From an uncultured Ruminococcus sp. (lineage in GTDB: Bacteria > Bacillota > Clostridia > Oscillospirales > Ruminococcaceae): a stretch of DNA of 64,000 bases. The stretch is from positions 21,766-85,765 of the forward strand of contig CADALT010000011.1 in assembly GCA_902788785.1 (NCBI GenBank), written 5' to 3'. The translations under genes were made by a program, and so were the position numbers. This document shows, piece by piece, positions 51,119 through 59,202 of this stretch (positions are counted from its first letter, which is position 1; each line of letters begins with the position of its first letter). The notes under the pieces are model-generated. The model worked only from the letters and a program-made list of their open reading frames with translations, was not told the origin of the DNA and searched no databases.

Positions 51119-52339
51119 TTATCCATCCTGTCTGTATGTAGAAAGGAAGTCTTTCATCTCACCCATAGAATAAGTAAGCTGTTCAACATTCGGCAGGTAT
51201 ACTATTCTGAAGTGGTCGGGCTGTTCCCAATGGAATCCGCCGCCTGCCACGAGAAGTATCTTCTTCTGTCTCAGGAAATCCAGCACGAACTGCTCATCGC
51301 TCTTTATACCGAACCTCTTCGCATCTATCTTCGGGAAAATATAGAATGCTGCCTTCGGCTTTACAGCGCTTATGCCGTCGATATCATTCAGCAGTTTCCA
51401 GATGCATTCTCTCTGCTCATATATCCTGCCGCCGGGCAAAAGTTCCTTATCGGGTGAACCGCTGCCGCTGAGTGCGGTTGGTATAACATACTGTGCCTGA
51501 ACATTCGAGCAAAGTCTCATTGAGGACAGCATATTTAGTCCTTCAATGTAGCCTGCCATATTGCTCTTGTTTCCGCTGAGCACCATCCAGCCCGAACGGA
51601 AGCCTGCGGACATATGAGATTTCGAGATACCGTTGAAGGTTATGCAGAACAGATCGGGGTCAATGGAAGCTATGGAAGTATGCTCGACACCGTCCATCAG
51701 AAGTCTGTCATATATCTCGTCCGCAAAGATTATCAGCTCATGTTCTCTTGCCAGCTTGACTATCTGCTCCAGCACCTCACGGGGATATACCGAGCCCGTA
51801 GGATTGTTCGGGTTGATAACGACGATAGCCTTGGTCTTATCGGTTATCTTCTTCTCCATATCCTTGATATCGGGATACCAGTCGGCCTGCTCATCGCACA
51901 CATAGTGTACCGCAGTACCGCCAGCAAGTGTTACCGACGCTGTCCACAGCGGATAATCTGGCGCAGGTACGAGCACCTCATCGCCATTATCCAGCAAGCC
52001 CTGCATTACCATGGTTATAAGCTCCGAAACACCGTTGCCTGTATAAATATCATCTATGCCTGCAACGCTGAGTCCCTTGCCCCTGTGATATGCAAGTATA
52101 GCCTCTCTTGCCTGAGGAATACCCTTTGAGGTCGAATAGCCCTGTGCATTGTGGAGATTTTCTGTCATGGCCTTGATTATCTCGGGGGGCGCATCGAATG
52201 CGAAAGGTGCAGGGTTGCCGATATTGAGCTTCAATATCTTCTCGCCTGCGGCTATCATTCTGTCAGCCTCATCCATAACGGGTCCTCTGATATCATAGCA
52301 GACATTGTCCAGCTTGTGAGATTTTAAAAACGTTCTCAT
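51119..52339 (-). CDS. alaA: Alanine aminotransferase-like class I aminotransferase (AlaA type)
   Basis: 406 residues. The protein is collinear with E. coli AlaA: KLDNVCYDIRGPV, LKLNIGNPAPFAFDAP, GNGVSELITMVMQGLL, LVPAPDYPLWTASV, NPNNPTGSVY, and the PLP lysine in FNGISKSHMSAGFRSGW; near the end FYIFPKIDAKRFGI. It likely makes alanine from pyruvate and glutamate. ATG 52339 is preferred (GAAGG upstream and family start); the open frame reaches 52441. Confidence 0.92.
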   Translation of the reverse strand: MRTFLKSHKLDNVCYDIRGPVMDEADRMIAAGEKILKLNIGNPAPFAFDAPPEIIKAMTENLHNAQGYSTSKGIPQAREAILAYHRGKGLSVAGIDDIYTGNGVSELITMVMQGLLDNGDEVLVPAPDYPLWTASVTLAGGTAVHYVCDEQADWYPDIKDMEKKITDKTKAIVVINPNNPTGSVYPREVLEQIVKLAREHELIIFADEIYDRLLMDGVEHTSIASIDPDLFCITFNGISKSHMSAGFRSGWMVLSGNKSNMAGYIEGLNMLSSMRLCSNVQAQYVIPTALSGSGSPDKELLPGGRIYEQRECIWKLLNDIDGISAVKPKAAFYIFPKIDAKRFGIKSDEQFVLDFLRQKKILLVAGGGFHWEQPDHFRIVYLPNVEQLTYSMGEMKDFLSTYRQDG

Positions 52340-52456
52340 TTTACTTACCTTCTTTGAAATATTTATTGTTTCACTCATAATATCACGGCAGGCACACCAT
52401 CGGGACATTTTGCCCAAAAACAGTCGCCTTCTCCGTGTCAAAGCACTTTAAATTAC

Positions 52457-52485
52457 ATTGTACCACCATTTCAGCGCTCTGTCAA
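52457..52485 (-). promoter_or_regulatory. Promoter of the alaA-like gene
   Basis: Minus strand TTGACA, 17-bp spacer, TACAAT; leader about 110 bases. In the divergent gap (52486-52727) there is a long inverted repeat, GCATTTCAAAA near 52586 with TTTTGAAATGTGC near 52653, of unknown meaning. Confidence 0.85.
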
Positions 52486-52727
52486 GGACGCCTGCGCCGA
52501 ATAAACCACACACCCGGCACCACTCTTTAAACAAAATGTACAACTGATGTCCCGTGACAGGGGCTCTCGGGATTTTGCAGTCCGGCATTTCAAAAATTGC
52601 ATACGCCGTGCAAATAATTCCGTTTCGGCTCGTTTCCCGACAGAGAAAACGAAATTTTGAAATGTGCTTTATTCAAAATCGCTAAAAAACAGACAAATAA
52701 ATTTATACATCATTTCGGCTTCGGGTC

Positions 52728-52756
52728 TTGACAATCATGCAAGATTGTACTATAAT
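52728..52756 (+). promoter_or_regulatory. Promoter of serC
   Basis: TTGACA, 17-bp spacer, TATAAT; leader about 40 bases to ATG 52803. Confidence 0.93.
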
Positions 52757-52802
52757 AAATGTGTTGACTTTATTTTCAATATAATATATGGAGGTTATCA
52801 AA

Positions 52803-53888
52803 ATGGGCAGAGTTTACAATTTCAGCGCAGGTCCTGCTGTTCTTCCCGAGGAAGTGCTCAAGGAAGCTGCTGACGAAATGCTCGATTACAAGGGCACAGG
52901 CATGAGCGTAATGGAGATGTCTCACAGATCCAAGGCTTATGACGATATCATCAAGGATGCTGAGAAGGATCTCAGAGACCTGATGAAGATACCCGACAAT
53001 TATAAGGTAATATTCAGACAGGGCGGTGCTTCCCTGCAGTTTGCAGAAGTTCCCATGAACCTGATGAAGAACGGCAAGGCTGCTTACATCATCACAGGTC
53101 AGTGGGCAAAGAAGGCAGCTGCTGAGGCTGAGAAGTTCGGTAAGGTAGTTAAGGTAGCTTCCTCCGCTGACAAGACCTTCTCCTACATACCCGATTGTTC
53201 TGATCTTGATATTCCCGAGGATGCAGACTATGTTTACATCTGCGAGAACAATACCATCTATGGTACAAAGTACAAGACCCTGCCTAACACAAAGGGTCAT
53301 ATCCTGGTAGCCGATGTTTCCAGCTGCTTCCTGAGCGAGCCTATCGACGTTAGCAAGTACGGCGTTGTATACGGCGGTGTTCAGAAGAACGTTGGTCCTG
53401 CAGGCGTACAGATCGTTATCGTAAGAGAAGACCTGATCGCTGACGGTCCCGCTTTTGCTCAGACTCCTTCCATGATGAACTGGAAGCTGCAGGCTGATAA
53501 TGACTCCCTGTACAACACACCTCCCTGCTACGGCATCTACATCTGCGGCAAGGTATTCAAGTGGATCAAGAAGATGGGCGGTCTCGAGGGCATGAAGGTT
53601 CACAACGAGAAGAAGGCTAAGATCCTCTATGATTTCCTGGACAGCAGCAAGCTCTTCAAGGGCACAGTTGTTCCCGAGGACAGATCTCTGATGAACGTAC
53701 CTTTCGTTACAGGCAATGAGGACCTGGATAAGAAGTTCGTTGCTGAGGCTAAGGCTGCAGGCTTCGAGAACCTGAAGGGTCACAGAACTGTCGGCGGTAT
53801 GAGAGCTTCTATCTACAATGCAATGCCTATCGAGGGCGTTGAGAAGCTGGTAGCTTTCATGAAGAAGTTCGAGGAAGAGAACGCTTAA
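52803..53888 (+). CDS. serC: Phosphoserine aminotransferase
   Basis: 361 residues. YNFSAGPAVLPEEVL at the N terminus, EMSHRSKAY, FRQGGASLQF and the PLP lysine in GGVQKNVGPAGV are diagnostic. It makes 3-phosphoserine from 3-phosphohydroxypyruvate. ATG 53803-type ambiguity does not arise: GGAGGT lies 9 bases before ATG 52803. Followed by a DUF6440 gene and serA. Codon use is strongly biased, as for high expression. Confidence 0.97.
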   Translation: MGRVYNFSAGPAVLPEEVLKEAADEMLDYKGTGMSVMEMSHRSKAYDDIIKDAEKDLRDLMKIPDNYKVIFRQGGASLQFAEVPMNLMKNGKAAYIITGQWAKKAAAEAEKFGKVVKVASSADKTFSYIPDCSDLDIPEDADYVYICENNTIYGTKYKTLPNTKGHILVADVSSCFLSEPIDVSKYGVVYGGVQKNVGPAGVQIVIVREDLIADGPAFAQTPSMMNWKLQADNDSLYNTPPCYGIYICGKVFKWIKKMGGLEGMKVHNEKKAKILYDFLDSSKLFKGTVVPEDRSLMNVPFVTGNEDLDKKFVAEAKAAGFENLKGHRTVGGMRASIYNAMPIEGVEKLVAFMKKFEEENA

Positions 53889-53986
53889 TAACGTAATATA
53901 CGGAGATAGCGCAGGGCGGAAACGGTCTGCGCTGTTGCCGATTTTTAAAGCATACAATATTTATACCGTTTTGAAAGGCAAATACC

Positions 53987-54172
53987 ATGGCAAAGAATAA
54001 CAGATTTGAAACAGTATATTCCCAGGGTACTCTCGATGTAGTAAAGATCCTGGTCGATAAAGAAACAGGTGTAAACTACGTTTTCGCCAAGGAAGGCTAT
54101 GCAGGCGGTCTTACACCGCTGCTGGACAAGGACGGAAAGCCCGTTATTACTCCTGTGGAGAATGATGCTTGA
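53987..54172 (+). CDS. DUF6440 family small protein
   Basis: 61 residues: RFETVYSQGTLDVVKILVD, KETGVNYVF and GYAGGLTPLLDKDGKPV, the conserved core of DUF6440. Family role unknown. Set between serC and serA with a good AAAGGC site; its stop is 27 bases before the serA ATG. Confidence 0.85.
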   Translation: MAKNNRFETVYSQGTLDVVKILVDKETGVNYVFAKEGYAGGLTPLLDKDGKPVITPVENDA

Positions 54173-54198
54173 TTTTTATTAGAAAAGGAATGATATCA

Positions 54199-55338
54199 AT
54201 GTACAATATTCTTACAATGAATAAGATCGCAGCCTGCGGTACCGATAAGTTCGATAAGGCTGCTTACACCATCACAGATGAGTGCGCAGAGCCTACCGCT
54301 ATAATGGTACGTTCCGCTAAGCTGCACGATTATGAGATGCCTTCTTCCCTGCTGGCTATCGCAAGAGCAGGTGCAGGCGTAAACAATATCCCCGTTGACA
54401 AGTGCGCTGAGCAGGGCGTTGTTGTATTCAACACTCCCGGTGCTAACGCTAACGCTGTTAAGGAGCTGGTCATCTGCGCTCTGCTGCTTTCCTCCAGAAG
54501 GATCACAGAGGCTGCTGCATGGGCTAACTCCCTGAAGGGTACAGAGGATGCTCCCAAGACTGTTGAGGGCGGCAAGGCTAAGTTCGCTGGTCCCGAGATC
54601 TTCGGCAAGACACTGGGCGTTATCGGTCTGGGCGCTATCGGCGGCAAGGTAGCTAACGCTGCTGCTGCACTGGGCATGAAGGTCATCGGTTTCGATCCCT
54701 TCCTGAGCGATGCTGCTGCAAAGGCTCTGGACGCTTCCGTTAAGGTCGTTGACAGCAAGGACGAGATCTACAAGAACTCTGATTATATCACTCTGCACGT
54801 TCCTTTCACTCCCGATGCAAAGAACAGCATCTCCAAGGAGCAGATCGCTATGATGAAGGACGGCGTTCGTCTTATCAACATGGCAAGAGGCGAGCTGATC
54901 GATACAGCTGCTGTTGTTGAAGCTATCAAGGCAGGCAAGGTAGCTAAGTACGTTACCGACTTCGCTGATGACATCGGTCTGGGCGAGGAGAACGTTATCA
55001 CTCTGCCCCACCTGGGTGCTTCCACTCCCGAGAGTGAGGACAACTGCGCAGTTATGGCAGCTGACGAGCTGATGGATTACATCGAGAGAGGTAAGATCAG
55101 AAACTCCGTTACATTCCCTAACCTTGAACTGGCTAAGACCGCTGACCAGCTGGTTTGCGTTCTGCACAAGGCTGAGGTAACAGAAGATGCTGTAAAGGCT
55201 GCTGTCGGTGCTGACGTTGTAAATTCCGCTACTGCTACAAAGAAGGCATGGGGCTATACTCTGCTGGACGTTAAGGGCAGCGCAAACGTTGACGCTGTTA
55301 AGGCTGTTGCAGGCGTTGTAGGCGTAAGAGTTATCTGA
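54199..55338 (+). CDS. serA: D-3-phosphoglycerate dehydrogenase
   Basis: 379 residues. NAD-binding GLGAIGGKVANAAAALGMKV, catalytic Arg/Glu/His seen as NMARGELID and LPHLGASTPES, and a short C-terminal ACT-like segment (YTLLDVKGSANVDAVKAVAGVVGVRVI). First step of serine synthesis. ATG 54199 has AAAGGA upstream; the longer frame to 54169 overlaps the previous gene. No serB follows. Confidence 0.96.
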   Translation: MYNILTMNKIAACGTDKFDKAAYTITDECAEPTAIMVRSAKLHDYEMPSSLLAIARAGAGVNNIPVDKCAEQGVVVFNTPGANANAVKELVICALLLSSRRITEAAAWANSLKGTEDAPKTVEGGKAKFAGPEIFGKTLGVIGLGAIGGKVANAAAALGMKVIGFDPFLSDAAAKALDASVKVVDSKDEIYKNSDYITLHVPFTPDAKNSISKEQIAMMKDGVRLINMARGELIDTAAVVEAIKAGKVAKYVTDFADDIGLGEENVITLPHLGASTPESEDNCAVMAADELMDYIERGKIRNSVTFPNLELAKTADQLVCVLHKAEVTEDAVKAAVGADVVNSATATKKAWGYTLLDVKGSANVDAVKAVAGVVGVRVI

Positions 55339-55359
55339 TAAATCTTTAAGGAGGACGCT

Positions 55360-55662
55360 ATGAATATATTGGCAATGATAATGCTTATCGGTATACCGAT
55401 GGCTGTCACGCAGGGTGCATACCGTTTCTTTGACCCCGACGGCGAAAAAACGCTGGCGCTGTCTGAAAAGCTGCCTGTACTCATGGGAAGAAAGTTCCTG
55501 ATACAGATCATAGCACCTCTGCTGTTCATCGTTGTGTTCGGTATGATAGCTGTGGTGGCTGATCTGCCATCCTACATATTCTTTGTGGTATGCGGACTTG
55601 TCATAGGCATCATAAACGGCATGGCTGTTACGCTCATGTATCACACTGATAAACAGAAATAA
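55360..55662 (+). CDS. Small membrane protein after serA
   Basis: 100 residues, three membrane segments (about 1-20, 45-66, 70-92), with FFDPDGEKTLALSEKLPVLMGRK in the first loop. I do not recognise the family. AAGGAGG precedes the ATG; it lies 22 bases after serA and before a terminator, so it belongs to the ser operon. Confidence 0.75.
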   Translation: MNILAMIMLIGIPMAVTQGAYRFFDPDGEKTLALSEKLPVLMGRKFLIQIIAPLLFIVVFGMIAVVADLPSYIFFVVCGLVIGIINGMAVTLMYHTDKQK

Positions 55663-55677
55663 TTATATAGTACAGCT

Positions 55678-55710
55678 AGGGACAGGAGTTATTCTCCTGT
55701 CCCTTTTTGT
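55678..55710 (+). terminator. Terminator of the serC operon
   Basis: Perfect 11-bp stem AGGGACAGGAG / CTCCTGTCCCT, five-base loop, then five T. Confidence 0.95.
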
Positions 55711-55712
55711 AT

Positions 55713-55893
55713 AACTGTATATATACAGTTCAGGCTTGATACGGCACTGTGATATACACAGTTAGGCTCTCTATTTTGTATATAATGCACTATCGCAGAA
55801 TATCTAAAATGATTTATAATGTGCACATATACGATAATATCCCCAAGGTGTTGACAAAACTGTGCAAACTGTGTATACTGTATACATACAGTT
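55713..55893 (+). promoter_or_regulatory. Palindromic operator cluster (ACTGTATA type) at the exporter operon
   Basis: Three sites: a perfect 18-bp palindrome AACTGTATATATACAGTT at 55713-55730; ACTGTG-N5-CACAGT at 55746-55762; and ACTGTATACATACAGT at 55877-55892, with an extra half-site AACTGTG at 55867. The last overlaps the -10 box of the promoter at 55851. Form and size suit a GntR/YtrA-type dimeric repressor. No such regulator lies in the window. Confidence 0.6.
55851..55879 (+). promoter_or_regulatory. Promoter of the small-membrane-protein/exporter operon
   Basis: TTGACA, 17-bp spacer, TATACT; overlapped by an operator palindrome. Confidence 0.88.
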
Positions 55894-55962
55894 AAGGCTG
55901 CAATAACAGTCATAACAGTTAAGACAACAAAAGATATGAAAGAACGAAAGGAAGAGAACACT

Positions 55963-56124
55963 ATGAAAAACAGAAAAGTATTAGCATTCAGGATAATCGG
56001 AATTTTGATGCTCATCTTGGGTATCATCGGCGTAGCAAGAGGCAGCACAGCAGCAATAGCTTGCATCTGCGCATCAGGCACTATGATAAATGCATCGAAC
56101 CTGATGCTCCGCAAAAACAAATAA
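55963..56124 (+). CDS. Small membrane protein 1 of the exporter operon
   Basis: 53 residues from ATG 55963 (AAAGGAAG upstream): a basic MKNRK head, a Gly/Ile-rich membrane stretch (IIGILMLILGIIGVARG), a second hydrophobic stretch (AAIACICASG) and a basic tail. No family recognised. Confidence 0.65.
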   Translation: MKNRKVLAFRIIGILMLILGIIGVARGSTAAIACICASGTMINASNLMLRKNK

Positions 56125-56170
56125 TAAAGACAACAGACGAACAAAAGAAAGACCGAAAAGGAGAATAACT

Positions 56171-56371
56171 ATGAAAAAGAACAACATCAAAACAGTAAAC
56201 TTCATCGCAATGCTGATGCTTGCAGTAACATATATTGCAGCTATTGCATCAGTTACTTTCGGAGTAAACTTCTCAGATGCAGCTGTAAGGATCATAGGCA
56301 TAATGACGCTGACAGCACTCCCCACAGCCGCATTCACAACAGTAAAAATAAAGAGAACAGAAAATCAATAA
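56171..56371 (+). CDS. Small membrane protein 2 of the exporter operon
   Basis: 66 residues. Two membrane segments (about 11-31 and 38-57), basic ends (MKKNNIK; KIKRTENQ). AAGGAG precedes the ATG. Similar plan to its neighbours though not the same sequence. Confidence 0.65.
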   Translation: MKKNNIKTVNFIAMLMLAVTYIAAIASVTFGVNFSDAAVRIIGIMTLTALPTAAFTTVKIKRTENQ

Positions 56372-56393
56372 TATAAAAAAAGGAGATAATATC

Positions 56394-56603
56394 ATGAAAC
56401 TGAAAACAAACAAATTTGACTTCATCAAGGCTATCGTATGCATTATTACAGGTGGTGCCGCAGGTATAATCATAAACCTTGCAGAGCTCAACAGCGGTGT
56501 AACTTATCTTCTTATATTGGCTGTATCCGTTCTGGTGGGGGCTTCACTCAGACTGATCGAAAAGCTTTACCGTTCACATGAAAAATCGTGCAGTTCACAT
56601 TAA
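56394..56603 (+). CDS. Small membrane protein 3 of the exporter operon
   Basis: 69 residues. Two membrane segments (AIVCIITGGAAGIIINLA and YLLILAVSVLVGASL), basic ends, Cys near the C terminus. AAGGAG precedes the ATG. Confidence 0.65.
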   Translation: MKLKTNKFDFIKAIVCIITGGAAGIIINLAELNSGVTYLLILAVSVLVGASLRLIEKLYRSHEKSCSSH

Positions 56604-56608
56604 AATTA

Positions 56609-56637
56609 GTGACACAGAGAGAAAAATAGTATATAAT
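56609..56637 (+). promoter_or_regulatory. Internal promoter before the ABC exporter genes
   Basis: GTGACA, 17-bp spacer, TATAAT; would drive small protein 4 and the exporter separately from genes 1-3. Confidence 0.65.
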
Positions 56638-56707
56638 AAAAGAGTAAAAGATACATATATAATTTAGGGTAAACAACAAGAAAGATATATATTTGGGAGA
56701 CAGAAAA

Positions 56708-56902
56708 ATGGAAACTATGAAAAACATCATTAAAGGTATCGCAGCAGCAGTCCTGATAGGAGCAGCATTCTTTGTATTCAAGCAGAGGATGCCGCAGGTC
56801 GGGGACATCACAGGTATGATCTCACTCACAGCTATCTGCATTGCAGGCAGCACAGTGAAGATCGAGCCTGAATTTGATGAGGAACTGCTTGCTGACTTCT
56901 GA
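56708..56902 (+). CDS. Small membrane protein 4 of the exporter operon
   Basis: 64 residues from ATG 56708 (GGGAG upstream). Membrane segment at about 7-23 (GIAAAVLIGAAFFVF), a second stretch near 34-50, and an acidic tail (EPEFDEELLADF). Directly before the ABC ATPase gene (14 bases). Confidence 0.65.
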   Translation: METMKNIIKGIAAAVLIGAAFFVFKQRMPQVGDITGMISLTAICIAGSTVKIEPEFDEELLADF

Positions 56903-56916
56903 TAAGGAGAAAATTT

Positions 56917-57669
56917 ATGAGCAACAGTGAAAAGGTGCTGGAAGTCAGGGGACTTTCCAAGCAGTACAAAAAAGGTGTGTATGCCTCGGAGAAAGTTTCT
57001 TTCGATGTACACAAGGGCGAGATTTTCGCACTGATAGGTCCCAACGGCGCAGGCAAGACCACAACTATCAGAATGATAGCTACACTTTTGCAGGCGACCG
57101 AGGGTGATGCGATCGTCTCAGGACACAGCATACTCACCGAACCCGAAAAGGTCAGGAAATGCATAACCTATCTGCCCGATGAAGCAGGCGCTTATAAGAA
57201 CATGAAGGGTATCGACTACCTGAAATTCATGGCGGAGCTTTATGCGGATAATAAAGCACAGGCAGAGGAATTCGTCCAAAGGGGCAGAGATATCTGCGAG
57301 CTGGGCGACAGGCTGAACGATAAGATACAGAGCTATTCAAGAGGTATGCAGCGTAAGCTTCTGCTGGCAAGAGCCATCATGTCAAAGCCTGACCTGGCGA
57401 TACTTGATGAACCTACTTCGGGACTTGATATCATAAATGCTCTGGAGATCAGGCGAATGATAAAAAGTCTGGCAAGCGAAGGCATGAGTTTCCTGCTGTC
57501 ATCCCACAATATGCTGGAGATAGAGTATGTCTCCGACAGAGTCGGCATAATCGCAAAGGGGCACCTGCTCGAAACAGGTACGCCTGCTGAACTTATAAAG
57601 AAGTACAATGCCGAAAATCTCGAAGATGTATTCGAGCTGGTCGTAATGAATAAAAACATAAAGGGGTGA
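56917..57669 (+). CDS. ABC transporter ATP-binding protein (ABC-2 exporter)
   Basis: 250 residues. Walker A GPNGAGKTT, signature YSRGMQRKLLLARA, Walker B LAILDEPTSGLD, switch His in LSSHNM. Resembles NatA-type ATPases that energise ABC-2 exporters. AAGGAG upstream. The permease gene starts within its last codons. Confidence 0.94.
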   Translation: MSNSEKVLEVRGLSKQYKKGVYASEKVSFDVHKGEIFALIGPNGAGKTTTIRMIATLLQATEGDAIVSGHSILTEPEKVRKCITYLPDEAGAYKNMKGIDYLKFMAELYADNKAQAEEFVQRGRDICELGDRLNDKIQSYSRGMQRKLLLARAIMSKPDLAILDEPTSGLDIINALEIRRMIKSLASEGMSFLLSSHNMLEIEYVSDRVGIIAKGHLLETGTPAELIKKYNAENLEDVFELVVMNKNIKG

Positions 57670-57677
57670 TGAGCAGC

Positions 57678-59000
57678 ATGAAATTCCGTACATTATTTAT
57701 AAAAGAACTCAGAGAGATGCTCAATACCCAGACTATACTTGCTATGGTAGTTGCCGTGGTCGTTATGGGCTTTGCGGGCAGGACAATGTCAAGAGCGGTG
57801 GAGGAAAGCGCAGAAACAATGATGGATATAAACATCTGCGATAACGACAACACCGAGTTCACTCAAAACATGATAAAATTCATGACAAATAATCTCGCTC
57901 AGCTGGGCGGCGAAGTAAATGTTATAGAGATAAATTCCGATGACTACGCCGAGGAGCTGAAAAAAGCCGATGTCAAAAACGTTGTACTGATACCCGAGGG
58001 CTTTACCGAATCAGTAGAGCAGAACAAGTCTGCGCAGGTACAGTATATCCAACAGCTCAATTCTCTGGCGACTTTCTCAAACCTCAATGCAGGCTCGCAG
58101 GTCGCAGTCGAATACCTCTCTGCTGCGGTCAAGGAAGTTGTATACAGCACTAAGGTCGCAGGCGGCAAGCTTACCAATCAGGAAGTGGCATTTTTAAATG
58201 ATCCCATAACTCTTGACGAGACAACTATTGTTGCAGGCAAGAGCGAGAACATTTCTTCAAGCATAGTGCTTTCGCTGTGTTCTGCACAGAGCAATATCGT
58301 GCCCATCATGCTGTTCGTGCTGGTCATGATGTCATCTAATATGATACTCAACGCAGTAAGCACAGAGAAGATAGACAAGACCCTTGAAACACTGCTTTCC
58401 GCACCGGTATCGAGATTATCGGTCATTGCGGCAAAAATGCTGGCTGCGGCAGTTATCGCAGCAATGCAGGCATCGGTATATATGCTGGGCGCACGCAATA
58501 TGATGAGCGGTGTTATGGATAATGTCAGCGCTGACAGCGGCTACAGCGAGATACTCAAAAATCTCGGACTGACCATGAGCGCAGGACAGTATGTGCTGGT
58601 GGGACTGCAAATGTTCCTGACCATACTTATAGCCCTTTCAGTGGCACTGATACTGGGTGTGCTGGCAAAGGATGCCAAGAGCGCACAGACCCTCACACTG
58701 CCCGTTATGATGTGTACGATGATACCTTATATGCTCTCGATGTTCGTGGATATAAAGTCCCTTTCACCTGCGGCTAGGTATATCGTTTATGCTATACCGT
58801 TCACTCACTCGTTCATGGCGATGGAGAATGCCATGTTCGGCAATATGGATATATATGTAGGCGGACTCATCTATCAGGCTTTGTTCCTGGCAGTTTGTAT
58901 GTTCGCAGCACTCAGGATATTCATGAGCGACAGGATATTCACCATGACCATAGGCGGAAGGAGGACACGCAGCGGCGAACAGTCAACAGCAGATAAATAA
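57678..59000 (+). CDS. ABC-2 transporter permease (NatB-like)
   Basis: About 440 residues. One N-terminal membrane segment, a ~180-residue extracytoplasmic domain (MDINICDNDNTEFTQNMIKF onward), then five or six membrane segments with STEKIDKTLETLLSAPVSRL, the ABC-2 motif next to the membrane. ATG 57678 is preferred for GGGGTG spacing; ATG 57666 overlaps the ATPase stop. Such pairs expel peptides, sodium or antibiotics; the operon context suggests a peptide or membrane-active substrate, by inference. Confidence 0.92.
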   Translation: MKFRTLFIKELREMLNTQTILAMVVAVVVMGFAGRTMSRAVEESAETMMDINICDNDNTEFTQNMIKFMTNNLAQLGGEVNVIEINSDDYAEELKKADVKNVVLIPEGFTESVEQNKSAQVQYIQQLNSLATFSNLNAGSQVAVEYLSAAVKEVVYSTKVAGGKLTNQEVAFLNDPITLDETTIVAGKSENISSSIVLSLCSAQSNIVPIMLFVLVMMSSNMILNAVSTEKIDKTLETLLSAPVSRLSVIAAKMLAAAVIAAMQASVYMLGARNMMSGVMDNVSADSGYSEILKNLGLTMSAGQYVLVGLQMFLTILIALSVALILGVLAKDAKSAQTLTLPVMMCTMIPYMLSMFVDIKSLSPAARYIVYAIPFTHSFMAMENAMFGNMDIYVGGLIYQALFLAVCMFAALRIFMSDRIFTMTIGGRRTRSGEQSTADK

Positions 59001-59041
59001 ACATAGACAAAAATATCTACAGAACAGAAAGTGAGACAACT

Positions 59042-59185
59042 ATGAAAGAATTGAAGATCAAGGCAGCAGCTGTAGTGGCAGCTGCGGTAGTAATGTGCAT
59101 AACAGCAGGTCAGTCGGATGATAGCTTTGCTATGGGCAGGAACAAGCTGCACACCATCATCCCGATACATTTTTGTTTACAATAA
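59042..59185 (+). CDS. Candidate secreted peptide of 47 residues
   Basis: Begins MKELKIK, followed by a hydrophobic core AAAVVAAAVVMCITAG and a small-residue region ending SFA, so a signal peptidase cut after Ala30 would leave a 17-residue peptide, MGRNKLHTIIPIHFCLQ. It lies between the exporter permease and the metallo-beta-lactamase-fold gene, 41 bases after the permease stop. A weak AAAGTGAG site precedes it. Its length and Cys near the end recall signalling peptides or bacteriocin-like products; a decayed remnant of a longer gene cannot be excluded. Confidence 0.55.
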   Translation: MKELKIKAAAVVAAAVVMCITAGQSDDSFAMGRNKLHTIIPIHFCLQ

Positions 59186-59202
59186 AGGGAGGTCAGTAAG
59201 CA

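Noticed and set aside
55936-56902. Toxin-antitoxin type I cluster made of the four small membrane proteins
   Set aside because: No antisense RNA promoter is visible and the genes are regularly spaced with ribosome binding sites in an exporter operon.
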